A stretch of 64,000 nt of DNA, from NCBI RefSeq assembly GCF_010015445.1, contig NC_053114.1, positions 27,847,079 through 27,911,078 on the forward strand. The letters are read 5' to 3'. Under the pieces are notes generated by a model. That model saw only the letters and a list, made by a program, of their open reading frames with translations. It had not been told where the DNA came from and did not search any database. Each line of letters starts with the position of its first letter. Position 1 is the first letter of the stretch. Positions 17,238 through 44,501 of the stretch are shown piece by piece. A program made the translations under genes and the position numbers. This DNA is from Perca fluviatilis (taxonomy: Eukaryota > Chordata > Actinopteri > Perciformes > Percidae).

Positions 17238-20200
17238 CTAGAACTCATACTGGGAAACAAACATGGTGACTTTGGTAATGTACCTCCCCAGCTGGACTCG
17301 TCTCTCCAGCTCGCTCATCTCCACTTCTGCCTCCAGCGTGGCAGGGCCCTGCACGGGGCTCGCAAGCATCAGCTGACCTGTCACACGGTCTGAACGCTGG
17401 ACTGTGAAGTGGCGCCGAGCTTGCCTTCCCCCCAGCAGGGAGAAGCGAAGCGTGTCACCCATTGGACGTAATGCTGAGACCCTGAACATAACGCGAGGAG
17501 CTGACAGGTTGGACACTACAGCCAGGTAATGGTAGGAGAAGGAATTTGGGGTCTGAGAACATGCCTTGTTGTCCACAGGACAGGGGTTACGTTCACAACG
17601 CCTGGAAAAAGAGTTAATCCAAGAGTGAGAGTTGGTTTTCAGTGGAATCAAAGTAGTCATACTGTCAACGTTTTTATTTGGTCTAAGACATCATCCCCAT
17701 ATCTACTTGTAACTGTGCATCTCAAATGAAAAAAATCACACTTCTTACAATGGGGGGTGAACTTGGAATGCAAAAAATATTATTAAGGATAATGCTTACA
17801 TAGGCGACGTCTTGACATATGTAGCATTAGGGATTTTGGGACAGTCCACCTGGACACACTGGAAACCGCCATACGTATTAATGCACATCTGATCCTTTGT
17901 GCAGTTATTCTGTCTGGTGGCACACTCATCAATGTCTGTGAGAAAACATCCACACAGTAAGACATTTATTCAAACAAAAAAGTTAGTTGGGATATCACCG
18001 TTTGAATGAGTATAGTAATTAGTATTTGATCTTCAATTGTTTTAGTGATTCTTATTGAAACTTGCTAAAATCCAATTTAAAGTTTCTCAAATGTACAAAG
18101 TATGAGCTCCCTGAAAAATAAATAATTGAATATCTACAGTTGATGTTGGTAGTTTTGGTACTTAAAGCTTGAGTGCGTAACTTTTTTATATTAATGAACG
18201 TCCGTTACATTCAAGCCATTGCACAATGAGTTGCTACAAAGCTAATAATCAGCGCTCTGTATTTCTCAGTATCGCTATTTTCAGAAGATTGTGGCGTCCG
18301 GTGACTTTCCCGCGCAGAAACTCGAGTGAAGATAATTACCTCTTCTGAAGAGTCCATCATGTTTTTTATTCCTCCGTGCCCTCCTTGGCTACTAGCAACT
18401 GCGTAGATGACGGGTGGGGCCTTCACAGAAGGCTTGTATCATGTGGACGCGCCGACAGTTTTGTTGTCATTATTTAGAATTCCTCATGGGGGCAAAAGAA
18501 ACTACGCACTATAGCTTTAACATTTTAGGCTTTGTATTACATGTAGTCTAAGCAACACATACAGTATATACCAATGTTATACTGTATATAAAAATGGGAC
18601 ACCAGACCAGAGGTGATTATAGTTGTTGTTTTGAGTTTTATCAGCAACATTTGGTATTACAGAAATTTGTAAAACAACAAGTTAAAAATGCACCTTTACA
18701 GCTGCGTCCATCGCGGGTCACATTGTATCCAATGGGACAGGAACAGCGGTAGCCTCCAGGAGTGTTAACACAAGTATGTAAACACAGTCTCCCAGCCTGA
18801 CCATTATGAAACAGCTCACATTCATCTATATCTAGAAGTGAACAACGCACACGCAGTTGACATCCCACATGGAAACCTAAATGTATGTATTAGATTTAGT
18901 AAGGTATTTAGGCAGGTATTAGTCGTACCAGTGCAGGTGTTGCTGTCCCTGCCAGAGATGGTGTATCCTGGCTCACAGGTGCAGTGGGTGGTCCCCTGCA
19001 TGATAGTGCAACGTGATGGACGGACAAAGGGCCCAGTGGTGGCAGCCGGCAAGGTAGCAGCAGCAGCGGTGGCTGGGGAGGTGGCGGCAGAGGTGTTTGT
19101 CATGGTGACAAAGACTGAATGAGGAAGACAGGAAAGAGGAAAAGTACTTGTTTTCATTCCCTGCTGTAATTAGTTATTTCAAAGTTGCATTTTTTTCAGT
19201 CCAATTAAGTATTGTGCGCTTTAATCCAATGTGCAAATTCAACATTATTTCATGAAAACAATCCTATGCTTAAGATTCATGTAATTCAGTTGGACTGCTG
19301 TTTTACTTTTTTAATTATACTGGAATTTGTCTGCAAGTCAAAATCACCATGTGAAAATGTTGGCATCACTCAGCCTTAACCCATTTACACAGATAACATG
19401 ATGTCATGTTATTTTAATAAAGACGGTTTGTCTCTGCTAGAACTAGGCTAATATATAATCTGCAGCAATATAAGCCGTGTCGACATTATAGTTTGTCTAC
19501 GAGAAAGCACTGACAAGTTTATTTTAACAGTAAAATGTCCTGCTCTGTACATATTATTGTCTAAATTCTTTAAAAAAAAACTTATTTAAGGAGTCCCTGA
19601 AGAAGCCTTTTGGATGAGAGGCAAAATGTCTTCAAGAATTTCTACCAAGTCCAGTTGCCTTTGTTTAATTTAAGGAGTCCTTCCAGCAAAATGTTTAAAT
19701 AAATTGTGTTTATGCAAGAAAACAGAAACATAATCATATATGTCAGATTATCATAATTTTAAAATCCAAATATTGATATTGGCCTCAGAAATCCTGTATC
19801 ATAGTCGCCTGCATAGTGGGTATATAGTCACTACGTCTGACATGATTTGTCACCATGTATCCATGGGTGCAAAATAGTGAGTGAGTGAGTGAGTGAGTGA
19901 GTGAGTGAGTGAGTGAGTGAGTGAGTGAGTGAGTCTAACCACGATTGTGACATGATGAATTGTAGCTAGGATAAATAGAGGCCACAGAGTGCGCCATTGT
20001 CTAATGAACAGCAGACCTACAGAAACCAAACTATATGTTAGCATGAACATATCAATTCAATAGAGAAAAACAAAACAAACTGGGCTCCAGAGATTCATAG
20101 TCCACCATCCACATCAGGGAGCAGACCACTGCCACTCAACCAGCATCGCTTTGGACTTCAAGCTGGAATTTAATAAAACCCACTTTGTGGTATGTAGCAC

Positions 20201-23200
20201 TGGTTTGTATTGGCAAGCAAAACTCCTGGCCAATATAATCTCCTTTAGCAGCAGACTGGGAGGATTTGGATACTAGCCTATAAGAAATATGCCCTGCAGT
20301 AAAGTGTGGAATATTTGTTTGTTGTATGTATCTCCTAATATTAAGGTATCACAACATTTGGTGCAACCCAAGAACCAAACCTCAGGTATCGCAAGTGTTA
20401 AATGCACTACAACTTTAATATGTGTGTGTGGTCCGATTTTACCTACATGTTGGCGTGGGGCTCTGGCAGGTAGCTCCAGCCCAGCCTTTGGCACAGACAC
20501 AAGAGAAGTGGTTCACTTCATCCACACATGTCCCACCGTTCTGGCACGGAGAGGATGCACACTCATTGATGTCTGGGGGAAAAAGAAAGAAAGGAAGGTT
20601 ATACAAAGCGACTCCATTGCTACACTAGAGACTCCTAGAGAGTACAAGAACATATGCAACCGAATATCTTTGCTGTTTGAAGATAAGAGGATGTGACATC
20701 ATTGCATATGCATGCTAGAGAGTGAATGAGAAAGAAATGGAGCAGATGAGTTAAGGTTAGTGTAGGGCAAACCCTGTCTTGATCAAACAGCCTTTGAGCT
20801 GTTATCTTAAAGTCAGCGAGCTGTCAGAGGACATACAGATTGGAATATCGCATGTCACGCCATTCAACAAGCTCTCTCGACAACTAACCACAGTACATAA
20901 AGAGGAAATATGATCATGAGTCACCTGAGAAATGTATCTCTACATAGAAAAAATGCATAATGCACAAAAAGAGGAATGGCAATAGAGAGCAGGAGAGGGG
21001 ACGTTTACAAAAGGACGATGACAAGGTTGTAAAAGTGATCAGTGGGTTAGATAACAGGATGAGTGATGGTCAGGGCAAAGAAGAGGAGAGACACTGATGG
21101 GAAGAGGAATGAGGAGGAGCCAGAGGAGAAAGTGAGCATCACAGTGAGGGCCAGGTAGCAGAAGATCAGGGCTGGACTCTCACCTCGGCAGGTGGACTGC
21201 TGGCCGCTCCAGGTCAGGCTCTCCTGACAAACCCTGCTCTCTGATCCAACAAGCTCATAGCCAGGGTCACACAGAACGTGAACCTCATGGCCCACGCCGT
21301 GTGATTTGCCGAGTTTCCTCCCATTGATAGGCGCGTCCAGTTTTGGGCAGGTACCTCAATGTGATTGAAAAAAAGCAGAATGGCAGATACTTGATTTTAT
21401 TTGATTTATTATTTATCTCGAACGATGTTGCAAAAGAAAACAAAACAAATTAAAACCAAAAAACAATAATACAGGATAAGTTTGAGAAGTTGCAGTCGGA
21501 AGCATACAGCTTATAAGCTGTCCCTACTTCACAATATCATAATATTACGAAACAAATAGATATGCAAACATCTGACATTTGTCTTTCTGAGGGTTTTGCT
21601 TACTGTTGATTGCTCTTGTAGTCTGCTTCCCCGTGCTGCTCTGCAACAGGTTTATTTTCTTCTTTAGGTTGCGAAGACTCTGCAAGTAAGAGGCTTCATG
21701 GGCTGAGAGAAGCTTCTGGACTTGCTTTAGAGAGCCCTGTATTTCCTGTCTACTAGGGCAGTCCTGGAACAAAACAGAGGGGGTGACTAATGTCATTAAG
21801 CGTTGATTAATATTTCACAACAACTTTGTTCAAGGCTGTAATTCACTAACAAGATCAATCTATGCGTGTATCAGTTCTTTTTTTTTTACAAACCACATCA
21901 TTGTACATACTTAATTCAATGATGTTGATATGAGAAGTTAATGATTTTTGTTAAAACAGGAGCATTTAAGAGTGTATTACACTGTACTATACATAGTGTT
22001 ACTATTTGGATCTTCAAAGCTGCAGATACACTCTTTCTTTTAAACTTCTTCTGAGTTTTCTGAAAAGGGAATGCTGTTTTGCTGAATTTATGAATTAATG
22101 AATAGAGAAAAGCTACTTCTCTGGCACAGGTAAGTTAAAAATAAATATTGTCGACATAAAAAAGAGACCGCATGACCACAAGCCAGTGATGTCATTGATG
22201 TATTAGCCAGAGAACTAACTTTTCATTCATTCACAAGACTCAAAATTATGTTTGGTTGATGATTTTTTTTACAACCAAAAGATCTAAAGATATTTTTGAT
22301 AGTGTCTGAGCCAAAAAATTTAGTAACCTACAAAAAGCTTTCTGTAGTCACCACCAATTCTCCATTTCATCACGCTCAATTGTGTTGCACTTTCTTTCTG
22401 TCTTTCTTTGCACAGTTCTGTCCATGATTGAAATTTCAGCCACCAGATTACCTTACATAATTTACACACAAACATTTTCCCTGGGTGAATACTGAATTTT
22501 GCCAAAAATAACCTAAAACGTGGATACCTGAGGTTACCCCACCAAAGTAAATCTATCGCTATTTACTCAATTATGCAAGTAGATGGTTTAATTAAAAGTA
22601 CAATATGAAATAAAATCAAGGCTCTAATCAAAACTTGAAAAACAGAGTCTGCTCCACTGCATGTAAACAAATGAAAGCCTGCTGAAGGAGTCAGGCCCTG
22701 TGCAGTACAGAGGCTGGGCTGTTATATGAGCGAGTAAATGCAGAAGGATCAGAGTATGTTTGGCCACTGTAAGTATTTGCAAGCAGCAACCTCCTCCTCT
22801 CAAAGCTAGATACTATAACTCAGTCATAAACACAGGAACACTCTCTGAAGGTTTAATATTCTTGTGATGTTTAGGTGTGACCCCGTGTGGATTACAGAAA
22901 GTTATAGTCATTTTAGAAGAGAGGATGAAATCAGCAACAGCTAACTCGCTTTTTATGATGTGCTGGATTTAGGGGTTGGGGTCAGTACAGGGTATTAACG
23001 CCCTCAGCATAAACATCATATGTGCTACAACCTCCCTTTTTATTGGCTGCAGGGGTGAGGGAGTGGCACTGACTTGTTTTCCAGCCATGTCCTCTTCAAC
23101 AGCGTCATTCTACATCTTCTGCCCTGTCCTCTCATGCATGTTTTCAGACAACCAATTAGTGTTTCGTCCAGCCAGGGTTATGTAAGAAGAGTCAATATTT

Positions 23201-24054
23201 GTTGAAAACACCTTTCTGATTTGGACAGAACTGGGGTTTGGAGAGGCTTCAGTCAGACGGTGGGGGTGGCTGGTGTTTATAGTACAGTTGTCAAAGGCCT
23301 CTTTCTGCCTGTGCTTAGCGACATTTCACATGGCTTCATGTTAAGAGGAGGCATGCAATACTGGAGCTCAAAATGTCAGTACTGTACTATTAAATCTAAT
23401 CAAAGTTACAACTTTGAAACACTAAAATGCAACTTTAAACTTTCCCTCACACATACATACACACCTAAACCATCCCACTCTCATTCTTCCTTATGTTAGA
23501 AACACAATAAAATATGCTGGTCATGTTTCAGTAACACACATGTACAGCGAGCAAAGGTCTAAAGAGAGTCATTCACAGACAGGATGCAGCTTTTTGGAAA
23601 CATTTAGCAGGATTGCATTGAAGATCTAAGTAAAGATATATATTGAGTGTATTTATTCACTGGAGCCTCTGGGGTCATGCTAAAGAAGCTTACATGCAAA
23701 GTAAAGATGACTCAAGGTTTGCTCTGTCAAAAATCTTCTATGTAATTCTATGTAGCAAGGGCATTCACAGTAAGAGCTGTTATGATAAAGGTTACTGAGA
23801 TTTTTGTGTGCAGTTTTTGCCTTTTAAGCCATGCATGATTACGTTTTTAAGAGGCATGTTGTAATCAATTAAATAGAACAGAATAGAGCTGTCTTTGTGA
23901 GCATGTGTTAAGCCTTTCAACTTAATTGAAATGATGTCATATACTCTAAAAACACCCAACTGCATTAGCCTGTGACATTGAATTCACTCACCTGTCCAAA
24001 AGTAGGATGGAGAGAGCAGAAACACAACAAGGTGATGAGAATCGCAGCAATCAT
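17238..24054 (-). CDS. fbln7: Fibulin-7, complete coding region (8 coding exons, 447 aa)
   Basis: Secreted matrix and cell-adhesion glycoprotein. Coding exons on the minus strand: 24054-23992, 21763-21604, 21354-21184, 20572-20447, 19114-18929, 18831-18694, 17935-17800 and 17601-17238. They total 1344 nt (447 codons plus stop), and all junctions are GT-AG and in phase. Domain order: signal peptide (residues 1-21, hydrophobic, ending TFGQ); coiled coil (about 24-73, opening DCPSRQEIQGSLKQ); Sushi/CCP (75-131, CPKL...STC); EGF with calcium-binding DINEC start (132-173); Ala/Thr-rich linker and atypical EGF (174-235); calcium-binding EGF DIDECELF (236-281); calcium-binding EGF DIDECATR (282-318); fibulin C-terminal domain ending KVTMFVSQYEF. 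This order (coiled coil, Sushi, EGFs, fibulin module) is specific to fibulin-7, and the length is close to human FBLN7 (about 439 aa). No disruptions are seen. Confidence 0.95.
18166..18516. mobile_element. TTAA-flanked MITE, copy 2, in an fbln7 intron
   Basis: The ends are AGCTTGAGTGCGTAAC and the inverse of ACTACGCACTATAGCT, flanked by TTAA at 18162-18165 and 18517-18520. It is a diverged sibling of the element at 14165-14565, 351 bp against 401 bp. It lies in the intron between fbln7 exons 6 and 7 and does not disturb splice sites. Confidence 0.87.
19877..19934 (+). repeat. (GAGT)n microsatellite
   Basis: About 14 perfect copies of a 4-bp unit in the fbln7 intron between exons 4 and 5. 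Confidence 0.97.
21770..23990. other. fbln7 intron 1
   Basis: First intron between the signal-peptide exon and the coiled-coil exon, 2.2 kb. It is AT-rich; I see no repeat boundary or extra exon in it. Confidence 0.6.
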
Positions 24055-24939
24055 GTTTCCACTGATTCCAATCCGAAGCGCAGTCCTCAAATGTGTCAAA
24101 AGTCGCAGGCAGTGTGAACTTTGAGTGCGTGCATGGACTCCAGGTGAGAGAATGACCACGGTGGAAAAGCTGCTGCAGAGAACCGTTGAGGAATGTTGGG
24201 TTTACTCTTCAGGAGCCAATCAGGGAAAAGAGACTTTAAGAAAAATGTGACCACATTATTATCCCTTTACTTAACTTGGTGTGCACTTCCTCTCCGGTCA
24301 AAGCAGCTTAGATTATATCTTGTTTATACAGAAGTGGAAGAAAACTGAGCTCTGCTGGTAAAGATGTTCTGGATCATGGGTGAGATGATAGTCATGAGAA
24401 TCATAACCTGCTATCACTAGTTTATTTTATTTTTATTTATTTTTTTTAAATCTTATCTGATATTGTTTAAGGCTTGTTTACAACAATATTTTTTTATTAA
24501 AACAAGAGAATATTGTCAGTAATGTTAAATGAAAACTACATATGTATATTGTAGAAAAAGGTTAAAATATATATATATATATTCTAAACTTTGTATTTAT
24601 TTATAACTATGCATCATCTTACTGATTTGACAATAGGATCTGTCAGCTCAACTTGAAACCAGAATGCTGCATTTGTGACCTGTGATGGACACTATGGTCA
24701 TTGCTAGTGATGAAGAGACGCTACCGAGAAGCTTTGCCCTCTACAGGAATATATTCATACATGCATTCCTGTACTGTATATTAGTTAAACTGAACAAAAT
24801 CAGACAAAGGGCTTACGTAATGGCTGTATATCATGACAATGGGCTCTGGGTGGCGATATAGCTATGACAGTGGAGTCAGGAAATATAAAAACATTAATGA
24901 AGATGACAGGTAGTAAATATTTATTTTCCCTCTGCAGAA
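24055..24939. other. fbln7 upstream region
   Basis: Presumed 5' UTR and promoter of fbln7. No TATA box at a convincing distance was found. It contains short AT-rich simple sequence near 24420-24600. Confidence 0.4.
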
Positions 24940-25126
24940 CCCAGCCAGCAATGACATGTGGGGCCCAGATGGGTTAAGTACGGGTTCCATGGTTACTGTG
25001 TGGGCATGGGCTTTGGCTGGGTGAAATCAGCGGGTCCCATGAAGGTTTTGTAGTATGAGTCCCACATAGGAAGCCCATATGAGCTGATTACATGGGCCCC
25101 ATAAGGGACAGGCATGGGCCAATTGG

Positions 25127-25675
25127 GCATGGGTTTGATCTGGGAACACATATATGGGTCTTGAATGGCACATTTATGGGCCGAGTGGGCATGGGTTTGA
25201 ACTGGGAATGCATATATGGGTCCTGCATAGAAGTTTTATGGGCCGAGTGGGCATGGGTTTGATCAGGGAACACATATATGGGTCCTGCATGGCATTTTTA
25301 TGGGCCAAGTGGCCATGGGTTTGAACTGGGAACACATATATGGGTCTTGAATGGCATATTTATGGTCCAAGTGGGCATGGGTTTGAACTGGGAACACATA
25401 TATGGGTCCTGCATAGAATTTTTATGGGCCAAGTGGCCATGGGTTTGAACTGGGAACACATATATGGGTCCTGCATGGTATATTTATGGGCCAAGTGGGC
25501 ATGGTTTTGATCTGGGAACACATATATGGGTCTTGCATGACATATTTATGTGCCAAGTGGGCATGGGTTTGATCTGGGAACACATATATGGGTCCTGCAT
25601 GGCATTTGTATGGGCCAAGTAGCCATGGGTTTGAACTGGGAACACATATATGGGTCCTGCATGGCAGAGGCGCAA
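25127..25675 (+). repeat. Minisatellite, ~61-62-bp unit, about nine copies
   Basis: Each unit has the pattern GGGCATGGGTTTGA, CTGGGAACACATATATGGGTC, a TGCATGG-type spacer and TTTATGGGCCAAGT. Copies differ by a few substitutions. It lies inside the left half of the 24940-28211 element. Confidence 0.92.
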
Positions 25676-26046
25676 AGTAACTATGTGTTGAATTATGCTG
25701 ATTAGTGGACTCTCAGAAAGGTTGCAGGCCTACCGTAACACTTCAAATAATAGCCCAGTCCCAGACGCCTGTCCCTTGGGGCAGAAATAACTATGCTCGA
25801 TATTATCGGCAAATTGAGGTAAGTTGAAATATTATGTTGCCAGAAAAATAACACTGCAGATTGTACAGTGCAGTGGTCTGTATTTTTGGTTTGTGCTGTT
25901 TAATCGTAGAATCTAACCAAAAGGAAAAACAGCGGGAGAGGTTGGACAATAATTAATATATCACGATAGACTTTTATTCAATAACGGTGATATGAGTTTT
26001 AAACACATTTCCGATATTTCGATATACATTACAGCATAGCTGTCAA

Positions 26047-27090
26047 CCAGGGCCGGCGATTGCCATAGGCGACCAAGGCGATTGCCTAGGGCGTCAAATG
26101 TGTTGGGGGCACCATTAATAATAGAATTAAAACGACAAGCAAAATAAAACGTGTTTATTAAACATGATCATAGAGCACCCCCTCAGCCACACGTTTACTT
26201 GTCAACCTTTTATTACGCGACTTTTCCAGTCTCTGGGTCAGACTCAAACACACGGAGCTCTGAAGCAGACCTGTGCGTCGCTTAGTGTTCACTTTCTCTG
26301 GATAAATAGAGACGAGCAGCGGCACAGACACCAGGGGCATCGGACCGGGGGTAAAACCAATACTGATTACCAGGGCCCAAGGGGAGAGAGGGCCCTTGAA
26401 AAGTCTGGAATATATTTTATTTTACCTGGATATTTTTATTTCCTAATAACATTTCATAATGCATATCAGATGAAATGTAAAGTTAGTGTATTGGCTGAAT
26501 AACTTGGTTGATTGACTGATTACATTTTGTATACAAAAAGGTCTCACCACCCCTTGCTAATGTGCCAAATGGTTTAGTCGACCTGCATGCATTACGTTAG
26601 CTAGATCAGTTGAGAGCGTCTGGTGGAGCACAAACTTCTGCTGTAGAAATGTCTCTCTCAAAGAAAGCCAAATCAGGCTACCAAAAAGAAAGGAAAGACA
26701 GGAGGAGGAGAGAAAACAGAATGAGGGAAACAATTGGTAACTGACTTATTTTCAAAGAAAGGTGAACACAAACTAGAAAACCAAATCCATGGTGCTAAAC
26801 TGCTTGAATATCTCCGTGACTGTTAGCGCTAAAAACGGACTGAGACAACCCATTAAAAGAGCAGAACATGCACTTGTTGGAGCAAAAAAGAACCTTGCTA
26901 AATTGACTTATGCTCCTTTGTTTTTAGGTGCACTGAAGAGTAATGCAATGACTCAAAATGTGAACCGCAAAGAAGTGGAAATGGCTGGAAGTGGTTTACC
27001 GGCGCACGTGACCGTGGAGGGGAGAGGGCTGCAAGAGCCCAAAGAGAAAAAGGAGCGTCCACCACACAGACGCCATGAGTGTATTTTGTA
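26047..27090 (+). pseudogene. Possible hAT transposon remnant inside the 3.3-kb element
   Basis: The segment starts with CAGGGCCGGCGATTGCC, reminiscent of hAT termini. At 26649 a short frame opens MSLSKKAKSGYQKERK and continues Arg/Glu-rich before a stop after about 32 codons. Similar basic N-termini occur in ZMYM1-type hAT proteins. No zinc finger or DDE/RNase-H region follows. The call is tentative; the 101-aa frame at 26789-27094 is not recognised. Confidence 0.35.
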
Positions 27091-27339
27091 TTAATGTATT
27101 TTTTGGAGAGGTGTTTTTTTTTCAGAGATTTTTTAAAAATATATTTTTGATTTGTTTACCGGTATGTTGTGACATTTAAATTGTTTTTTAAAGATCATTT
27201 TTGTTGTTCAATTTAACAATATATTTCTTGCAGTTCAAAGCGTCAAGTGTCTTGTATTTATCTTGGACTTATATTCATTCTTCGTTTTTCTTAGATTGTT
27301 TCCTTAAACCATTTGGCATGGTTGGGCTTAGATAGGCCT

Positions 27340-28140
27340 TGCATTAATTGCCCAGTTAGGACCCACATAAGATCCTTACAGAGCCCACTTTAAGCCCATA
27401 GGGGCATTCACGGTTGAATCCTGGTGCAAGCCCACTTTAAACCCCTTTAGGCGGGTGTGGCCCAAATTGGTCTGACATGAATTACCCAGTTAAGACCCAC
27501 ATAAGACCCTTACAGGTCCCACTTAAAACCCATCTGGTCATCCACGGCTGGCCCCCGTGTGGATCCTGGGTGCAAGTCCATTTTAAACACCCTTTAGGCA
27601 GGTGGGGCCCAAATGGGTCTGACATGAATTACCCAGTTAAGACCCACATAAGACCCTTACAGGTCCCACTTAAAACCCATCTGGGCATCCACGGCTGGCC
27701 CCCGTGTGGATCCTGGGTGCAAGCCCATTTTAAACACCCTTTAAGCAGGTGGGGCCCAAATGGGTCTGTCATGAATTGCCCGGTTAAGATCCTACATAAC
27801 ACCCTTATAGGTCCCTTTTAAAGCCCATCTGGGCATCCACGGCTGGATCCTGGGTGCAAACCCACTTTAAACCCCTTTGGGCAGGTGGGGTCCCAATGGG
27901 TCTGGCATGAATTGCCCAGTTAGGACCCACATAAGACTCTTACAGAGCCCATTTAAAGCCCATCTGGGTAGCCATGGTTGGATCCCGGGTGCAAGCCCAC
28001 TTTAGACCCATTTGGGCAGTTGGGGCCCAAATGGGTCTGACATGAATTGCCCAATTAAGACCCATGCAGTACCCTTACAGGTCCCACTTTTAGTACGTCT
28101 GGGCTTCCACGGCTTGCCCCAATGTGGATCCCGGGTGCAA
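27340..28140 (+). repeat. Second tandem array, ~135-150-bp unit, about six copies
   Basis: Each unit contains GCCCAGTTAGGACCCACATA, CCATCTGGGCATCCACGG, GGATCCTGGGTGCAAGCCC and GGTGGGGCCCAAATGGGTCT. Two adjacent copies (about 27480-27770) are almost identical, pointing to recent unequal exchange. It shares only short GGGCCCA-like words with the first array. Confidence 0.9.
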
Positions 28141-28211
28141 GCCCATAATTGGGGCCACATTTGCCGCCCATGAAGCCCTCATCTGGGCCCCACATGTCAT
28201 TGCTGGCTGGG

Positions 28212-30091
28212 AATATATTATTACTGAAGGCCGATGGCACAATGGGGAGTTACAGGAGAAAAATAAAGCATTCGTTTATTTTTTCAAACCATATTAAAAC
28301 ATTTACACAGCTCTCATTTGCTTTTTTTAAACTCAGCACTCTTCAGCTGACTTATAAACAGCAACAGTCAGAACAGTACATATATAATACCATTTGTACG
28401 TATGTGGGTGTGGTGTATATGCAGTATAAAAACCTGTATGTGAATTTGCTATTGAGAAATGTTTATCAGGCAGTCAGGTTGCATCTATCCTGGCTGACAA
28501 TCCCAGCAAAGTAATGGCTTTTAAATTACTTTAGTTGTCTGTATCATCAGCATCTTCTTTTAGTCGACGGCTATGAAGGAAATAAAATTGCATCAATTGG
28601 AAAATCTGATCATATAAATGACATGGTAAAGATGTGAGTGTGTCTCACTGTGAGTTTGCAACTGAACTATGCTGCTGCAGAGAACGTGTGTAGATGGACT
28701 TTGTTCAGCCAACACCACTGCAGTTCAGAGAGTAGCCTAATGATGAGGCTCGGGCTCACGAGTACTGCTCTGAGCTCAAGCAGGAAGTAATCTTACGGTA
28801 GTTCCTCTGGTTGTTGGACTCACCTGAGAAATCATCTTAGTGGGTGGCCGTGTCTGACTGAGCGCAGATTGTGTGCATAGCTTTTGTTTGGCTCATCTGG
28901 GTCAGACAAATGATGGAGCAAAATCAAAGAGATAAGAAATAACTGGGGACTAAAATCCATTCTGCCCACAGGGGAGAGAGATGAGTGTGAGTCTATTGTG
29001 TCACTCTGCAGTCATTCCACAATGTGTGAAGCATGATTCATGCTTCCTACACTGGGTCCATAATAAAAACATTGTCACCAGCATGTCCAAACAGACAGCC
29101 AGACAGCTCCATCCTGTACCTTTCCACACTCACACATATCTGGTCATTTTGTACCACTTACTGTAAAGTTCTGCCACCCCATAGTCTGCTACACTTTAAA
29201 AAACATCACAGATTTTGCTTAAAAAAATAAAATAAAAAGACCTCCTGCACCTCAGCCTGCTCATAGCCCAGGAAGAGAGCTTCATCTGTAGTGATTCATC
29301 TAGATGATGGACGTCAGTTTCTCAAAACAAACTTCCCCTAATTTAACAATGATGAACACTCACACTTGACCAAGAGTTAAGCTCTCTTTTGTCACGTGTT
29401 GTGGGGGGTACATGTGCATCTATAACAACACATTTGTAAGCTGATAATGTGATTTGTGTTTTAAATCATGATCTGTTAAGTATGACAATAGTTGAAAAAT
29501 AAATGTAGTGCTCTCTGAAAGGGGACATACAGTAGGCTATATACCCTTCATATAGATATGCAACAATTTCAGAAACCAAACTATGGTCAGAAAATCATAA
29601 TATAAGGAAATGAAGTGCATTTGATTCAATCATGTATACATATTTTTTAAGTTACTTTTGTTAGTTTAATAAAACAGTAACCTAGCTAAATTGTAGCCTG
29701 CAGGTATATAGAATATGTTGTCTTTTTGCCTGAAAACATTTTAACCTGAAATATTCTTTTTTTATTCTTTTATATTATCCTCCATTGTTCCTGCATATTT
29801 GGAATCACTACAAAACGTTTAAGCTGTTTTTTAACTGGTCAAAAGGCACTTGCTCACTTTCCAAAAAAAAGGATTACACTGATGATTTAATAAAATATTA
29901 AAAGGTCATCAAAACTCTACAGCGAGTCTACTGTATAATGAATATGGACTCTCTTTGATGTGAGACATGTGCTCTGCACTGCAGACCGGCGTGAAAGCTG
30001 TTGAAGTGAAAAGAGGGAGGAGATGAGCAGCAAGGCAGGATAACTGTGAGCAAAGTGGGCACTGTTGTTGGAGACATTTCAGGAGTTCACA
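28212..30091. other. CLEC18 upstream region
   Basis: Intergenic DNA and presumed promoter and 5' UTR of the downstream lectin gene. No recognisable repeat boundary or core promoter motif stands out. Confidence 0.4.

Positions 30092-44501
<14,410 letters not shown>

Larger units (their letters stand above)
24940..28211. mobile_element. 3.3-kb element with terminal inverted repeats and two internal tandem arrays
   Basis: The left terminus CCCAGCCAGCAATGACATGT recurs inverted at the right terminus (ending 28211); the match extends about 31 bp through GGGGCCCAGATG. Between the termini are two different tandem arrays (25127-25675 and 27340-28140) and a unique middle. Only 2 bp (AA) are shared between the flanks, so the target duplication is unclear. 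No complete transposase is present. It is a non-autonomous DNA transposon, or a transposon-like composite, of a family I cannot name. Confidence 0.75.

Noticed and set aside
25088..25675. Tandem array as a possible CRISPR-like repeat
   Set aside because: Units are contiguous with no unique spacers, and the genome is a vertebrate.
27477..27821. 114-codon frame with a repeated ~49-residue unit
   Set aside because: It is simply the ~140-bp array read in one frame, with no start context or domain.
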